The position numbers and the translations under genes were made by a program. Source: DATAES01 sp963721305 (GTDB lineage: Bacteria; Actinomycetota; Acidimicrobiia; Acidimicrobiales; JACDCH01). Taken from it: DNA of 64,000 nucleotides. Location of the stretch: positions 1-64,000 of the forward strand of contig CAVRIR010000004.1 of assembly GCA_963721305.1 (NCBI GenBank), given 5' to 3'. Shown in pieces: positions 61,600 through 64,000 of this stretch. Each line of letters starts with the position of its first letter. Positions within the stretch are counted from its first letter, which is position 1. The notes under the pieces are model-generated. The model made no database searches. It was not told where the DNA came from and saw nothing but the letters and a program-made list of their open reading frames with translations.

Positions 61600-62393
61600 C
61601 GATGGCGCCCGATCATCCTGTCCCCCGGTACTTCTTCGTTCACGTGATGAAGACCGGAGGTCGCACACTGCTGCGCCACCTCCGCGACAACTTCGAACCC
61701 GACGAGATGTATCCGGACAGCAAGCTCGACATCCGCGCCGAGAACGGCACCGTCGACATCTGGCACCACGCCAGGATCCCGCGGCTGCTCTCGATCCCTC
61801 CCGAGCGCACCAGCCGCATCCGCATGTACAGCGGCCACTATCCCTACGTCGTGTCCACGCTCGTCGGCGACGACCTCACGACGATCAGCGTCCTGCGCGA
61901 TCCGGTCGAGCGCACGATCTCGCTGCTGCGCCAGTTCCGCCGCAAGAACCCATGGGCCGATGGCGACGGCGCGGGTGCGGCCGACGGCGAACGACCGACC
62001 CTCGAGCAGGTGTACGACAACCCGTTCGTCGCCGAGCCCTTGCTGCTCAACCACCAGACGAAGATCTTCTCGACGCGCCCGGACGACGAGCTGCAGACGT
62101 ACATGGACGTGTTCGAGCTCGATGACGCCCGCCTCGCGCTCGCGAAGGAGAACATCGCCGAGGTCGACTTCCTCGGCGTGACCGAGCAGTACGGCGACTT
62201 CCTCGACGAGCTCGCCGACGGCACCGGATGGCACATCGAGCGAGGGCTGCGGAAGAACGTCACGCCGGCGGACGAGATCCAGCCCGTGAGCGAGTCGTTG
62301 CGGCGGCGCATCACCGAGGACAACGCGCTCGACATCGAGCTCTACGAATACGCCAAGCGGCTCATCGAATCACGCCGAGCGTCGCGTTCCTGA
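61596..62393 (+). CDS. Sulfotransferase family protein (tandem copy 2)
   Basis: A 265-residue sulfotransferase, plainly duplicated from its upstream neighbour: RYFFVHVMKTGGRTLLRHLR, SGHYPYVVSTLVGDDLTTIS, VLRDPVERTISLLRQF, LLLNHQTKIFSTRPDDELQT, SESLRRRITEDNALDIELYE. The GTG at 61596 overlaps the previous stop (GTGA), with an ATG two codons later. Duplication suggests two acceptor positions or two glycans. Overlaps the convergent sulfotransferase gene by 24 bp. Confidence 0.88.
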   Translation: MTMAPDHPVPRYFFVHVMKTGGRTLLRHLRDNFEPDEMYPDSKLDIRAENGTVDIWHHARIPRLLSIPPERTSRIRMYSGHYPYVVSTLVGDDLTTISVLRDPVERTISLLRQFRRKNPWADGDGAGAADGERPTLEQVYDNPFVAEPLLLNHQTKIFSTRPDDELQTYMDVFELDDARLALAKENIAEVDFLGVTEQYGDFLDELADGTGWHIERGLRKNVTPADEIQPVSESLRRRITEDNALDIELYEYAKRLIESRRASRS

Positions 62394-63092
62394 GTTGGCG
62401 CGAGCGAACTCGTAGAGCTCCGCGTCCAGCCGGTTGTCCGACGCGATCAGGGCGCGCAGGTCGTCGGACACGGGCACGGCCTCGGTGCGATTCGCGAATC
62501 GTGGCTCACCGAGGTCCCATCCGAAACGGCGTTCGAGGTCCGCGGAGAAGTCCTCGAACTCCGGCTGCATCCCGAACACGTCGATCTTCTCTGTCAGATT
62601 GCTCTTGGCGGTGTCGAGTCGACCTTCGTCGAAGTCGACGTGCGCGACCAGCGGGGTCGACGTCATCTCGTCCGCTGTCAGCGACAGCATCTTCACCATG
62701 TGGTTGCGGATGATGTCGTCCAACGACCGATCGAGGTAGATCTCCTCGAGCGTCCATCCCCGAAAGCGCTCTTCCGCCTTCTGGCGACGGCGGAGCAACG
62801 ACAGCGTCCGCTCGACCGGCTCTCGCAGCACGGTGAACGTCGTGAACGGCGTGTCGAACAATTCGACTGCGCACAATGGGAAGTGACCGGTCACGACGCG
62901 AATGGTGTCGCGATGCTGCCGGCACCGATCGACGAGGAAGTCGACATCGGTCGTCGACCGGATGTCCGTCTGGTCCTCCGGCCTCGGGTAGACCGCTTCG
63001 GGACCGAAGTGATCACGGAGCCGTTGGAAGAGCGCGGTGCCGGCGGTCTTCTGCAGATGGACGAAGAAGAACCGTTGCTCGGAATCGCTCAC
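62370..63092 (-). CDS. Sulfotransferase family 2-like protein
   Basis: A 240-residue sulfotransferase with PAPS loop RFFFVHLQKTAGTALFQRLR, GHFPLCAVELFDTPFTTFTV and VLREPVERTLSLLRRRQ. It is a more distant relative of the tandem pair. The ATG at 63092 overlaps the stop of the upstream methyltransferase gene (ATGA), so the two are coupled. Acceptor unknown. Confidence 0.87.
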   Translation of the reverse strand: MSDSEQRFFFVHLQKTAGTALFQRLRDHFGPEAVYPRPEDQTDIRSTTDVDFLVDRCRQHRDTIRVVTGHFPLCAVELFDTPFTTFTVLREPVERTLSLLRRRQKAEERFRGWTLEEIYLDRSLDDIIRNHMVKMLSLTADEMTSTPLVAHVDFDEGRLDTAKSNLTEKIDVFGMQPEFEDFSADLERRFGWDLGEPRFANRTEAVPVSDDLRALIASDNRLDAELYEFARANSGTRRSA

Positions 63093-64000
63093 TGCTTCGT
63101 GGAGCGGAACGTCAACAGCCGCGACGCTTCGGCGCTGGGCGATTCGAACTGGATCGCCTCCGTCTGAAGCCCCATCGCCGCCAGCTTCTCCAAGAGATCT
63201 CGCCCGAAGTCGTTGTACACGATGTGCTGGCTGTTACCCGGCCCGAGGTGGTAGCGGGGCTCGAGTATGTGGACGTCTTCCGGGCCGGAGGTGTCGACAC
63301 GCTCCACCGACTTCGACCGCCACGGCAGCTGCACCGGGATGCTGAAGATGTGCCTCCCGCCCGGGGCCAGCACTCGATGGATCTCGCCGAAACCAACGTC
63401 GGGGTGACGGACATGTTCGAAGATGTCCGACGTCACCACGAGATCGAACGATGCGTCCGGGTACGTCAGCGCCATCATGTCTTCACAGCGAATGCCGTCA
63501 CGCCGGTCGCCCGGCGCGACGTCAGGCCAGTAATCGGACATCTCGTAGCTCGGCAGCCTCGTGAAGTACTTGCGGAACGGGCCGAGCACCCCCGGCTCCC
63601 AGATGCGGAGCTCGCCGAACGACGGCTCGTCGACCAGGTCCTCGAGGCACACCGCACTCTTCTGCGAATACGTGCGTATGAGCGCGTCGGCCTGGCCGCG
63701 ATAGCGCAGCGATGCCTTGCACTTCGAGCAGCGGTAGCCCTCGCGAAGCGACCGGTTCTTGCGGACGAATGTCTGCTCGACGCCGCAGATGTTGCACGTC
63801 CCGTCGAACAAGTCCTCGTCGAGCTCGTCAGCCGGCTGGGTCGCCGTGGACGCGGCCGCCGCTGCCGCCGCCGGTGCCGCGGGAGCGGCTGCCGGTTGCG
63901 CCGACACCGATGCCGCGGGAACGGGTGTCGGAGGTTCCGATGCAGCCGGCGCGGGAGCGGGAGTCGGTTGCGGCGCCGGCCGAGATGGTTTCGGAGCGCT
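63089..64000 (-). CDS. Methyltransferase_11-type domain with Pro/Ala-rich linker, 5' end beyond window
   Basis: A methyltransferase domain (about 230 residues) preceded by a zinc-ribbon-like CNICGVEQTFVRKN...YRCSKCK pair of CxxC motifs and by a Pro/Ala-rich linker. Motifs: RCEDMMALTYPDASFDLVVT, SDIFEHVRHPDVGFGEIHRV, LAPGGRHIFSIPVQLPW. A GTG at 63907 could start the protein, but the frame stays open through SAPKPSRPAPQPTPAPAPAA to the window edge, so the linker probably joins another domain upstream. The start therefore cannot be set. Coupled to the sulfotransferase; it likely modifies the same glycan or a peptide. Confidence 0.8.
   Translation of the reverse strand, partial: SAPKPSRPAPQPTPAPAPAASEPPTPVPAASVSAQPAAAPAAPAAAAAAASTATQPADELDEDLFDGTCNICGVEQTFVRKNRSLREGYRCSKCKASLRYRGQADALIRTYSQKSAVCLEDLVDEPSFGELRIWEPGVLGPFRKYFTRLPSYEMSDYWPDVAPGDRRDGIRCEDMMALTYPDASFDLVVTSDIFEHVRHPDVGFGEIHRVLAPGGRHIFSIPVQLPWRSKSVERVDTSGPEDVHILEPRYHLGPGNSQHIVYNDFGRDLLEKLAAMGLQTEAIQFESPSAEASRLLTFRSTKQ

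Overview
The window is high-GC DNA from an actinomycete-type bacterium (Actinomycetota). The evidence is a KstR-controlled steroid side-chain gene set, SigG-like and ECF42-like sigma factors, an AftB-like family of arabinosyltransferase-type membrane proteins, a mycobacterial/Bacillus-type LexA box (GAAC-N4-GTTC), many GTG/TTG starts and leaderless promoters. Gene content (many acyl-CoA dehydrogenases, amidohydrolase_2 proteins, sulfotransferases) would suit an environmental Acidimicrobiia lineage, but that placement is inference. No rRNA, tRNA, CRISPR array, transposase, integrase or phage gene was seen.

Layout. 0-2.4 kb: peroxiredoxin, SDR and QueA-family genes, all frameshifted. 2.5-13.4 kb: a lipid/steroid catabolic block. 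Enoyl-CoA hydratase and amidohydrolase, a GNAT protein, and a nitronate monooxygenase coupled to a FadD19-like acyl-CoA ligase; divergent from the ligase is an echA19-cyp-fadE-kstR operon, and a second fadE converges on kstR. Three of these promoters share one 16-bp element, GAGAAYNTGTTYYAMT, placed 6-7 nt before a GTG start. It fits the KstR operator core (AACNNGTT) and suggests leaderless, KstR-repressed transcription. The FadD19-like gene carries an in-frame, repeat-derived insertion of about 46 residues. 13.5-22.8 kb: small catabolic operons (MOSC; SRPBCC-sulfatase-cyclase; PEP mutase/ICL-like; UBP zinc finger; NUDIX; a coupled amidohydrolase-dehydratase-pirin-VOC-MBL operon).

22.9-38.7 kb: regulators and central metabolism. 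A TetR regulator and a methyltransferase diverge over two identical 17-bp palindromes. A phosphoketolase-acetate kinase pair, a SigG-like sigma factor with a STAS protein, SOS-controlled dinB, folE with a DUF2231-type membrane protein, a Cys-rich SufR-like regulator, an acyl-CoA dehydrogenase, a serine beta-lactamase-like hydrolase and two further ECF sigma systems follow.

38.8-64 kb: a cell-surface glycan locus. It holds a broken LPXTG-like surface protein with a structured leader, GT4 and GT2 glycosyltransferases, a FlaA1/CapD-type UDP-sugar dehydratase whose frame runs into a DegT/DnrJ/EryC1 aminotransferase, a multidomain methyltransferase-TylF-GT2-CmcI protein, six sulfotransferase-like proteins, a phytanoyl-CoA-dioxygenase-like enzyme, an exostosin-like transferase and three multi-pass GT-C-like proteins. 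Together these look like machinery that makes amino/deoxy sugars, assembles an arabinan-like or other surface glycan, and methylates, hydroxylates and sulfates it.

Caution: at least nine genes are broken by single-base or two-base indels, several at homopolymers or short simple repeats. Residual long-read sequencing error is at least as likely as true gene decay, so frameshifted genes are described by the product they would encode if repaired.
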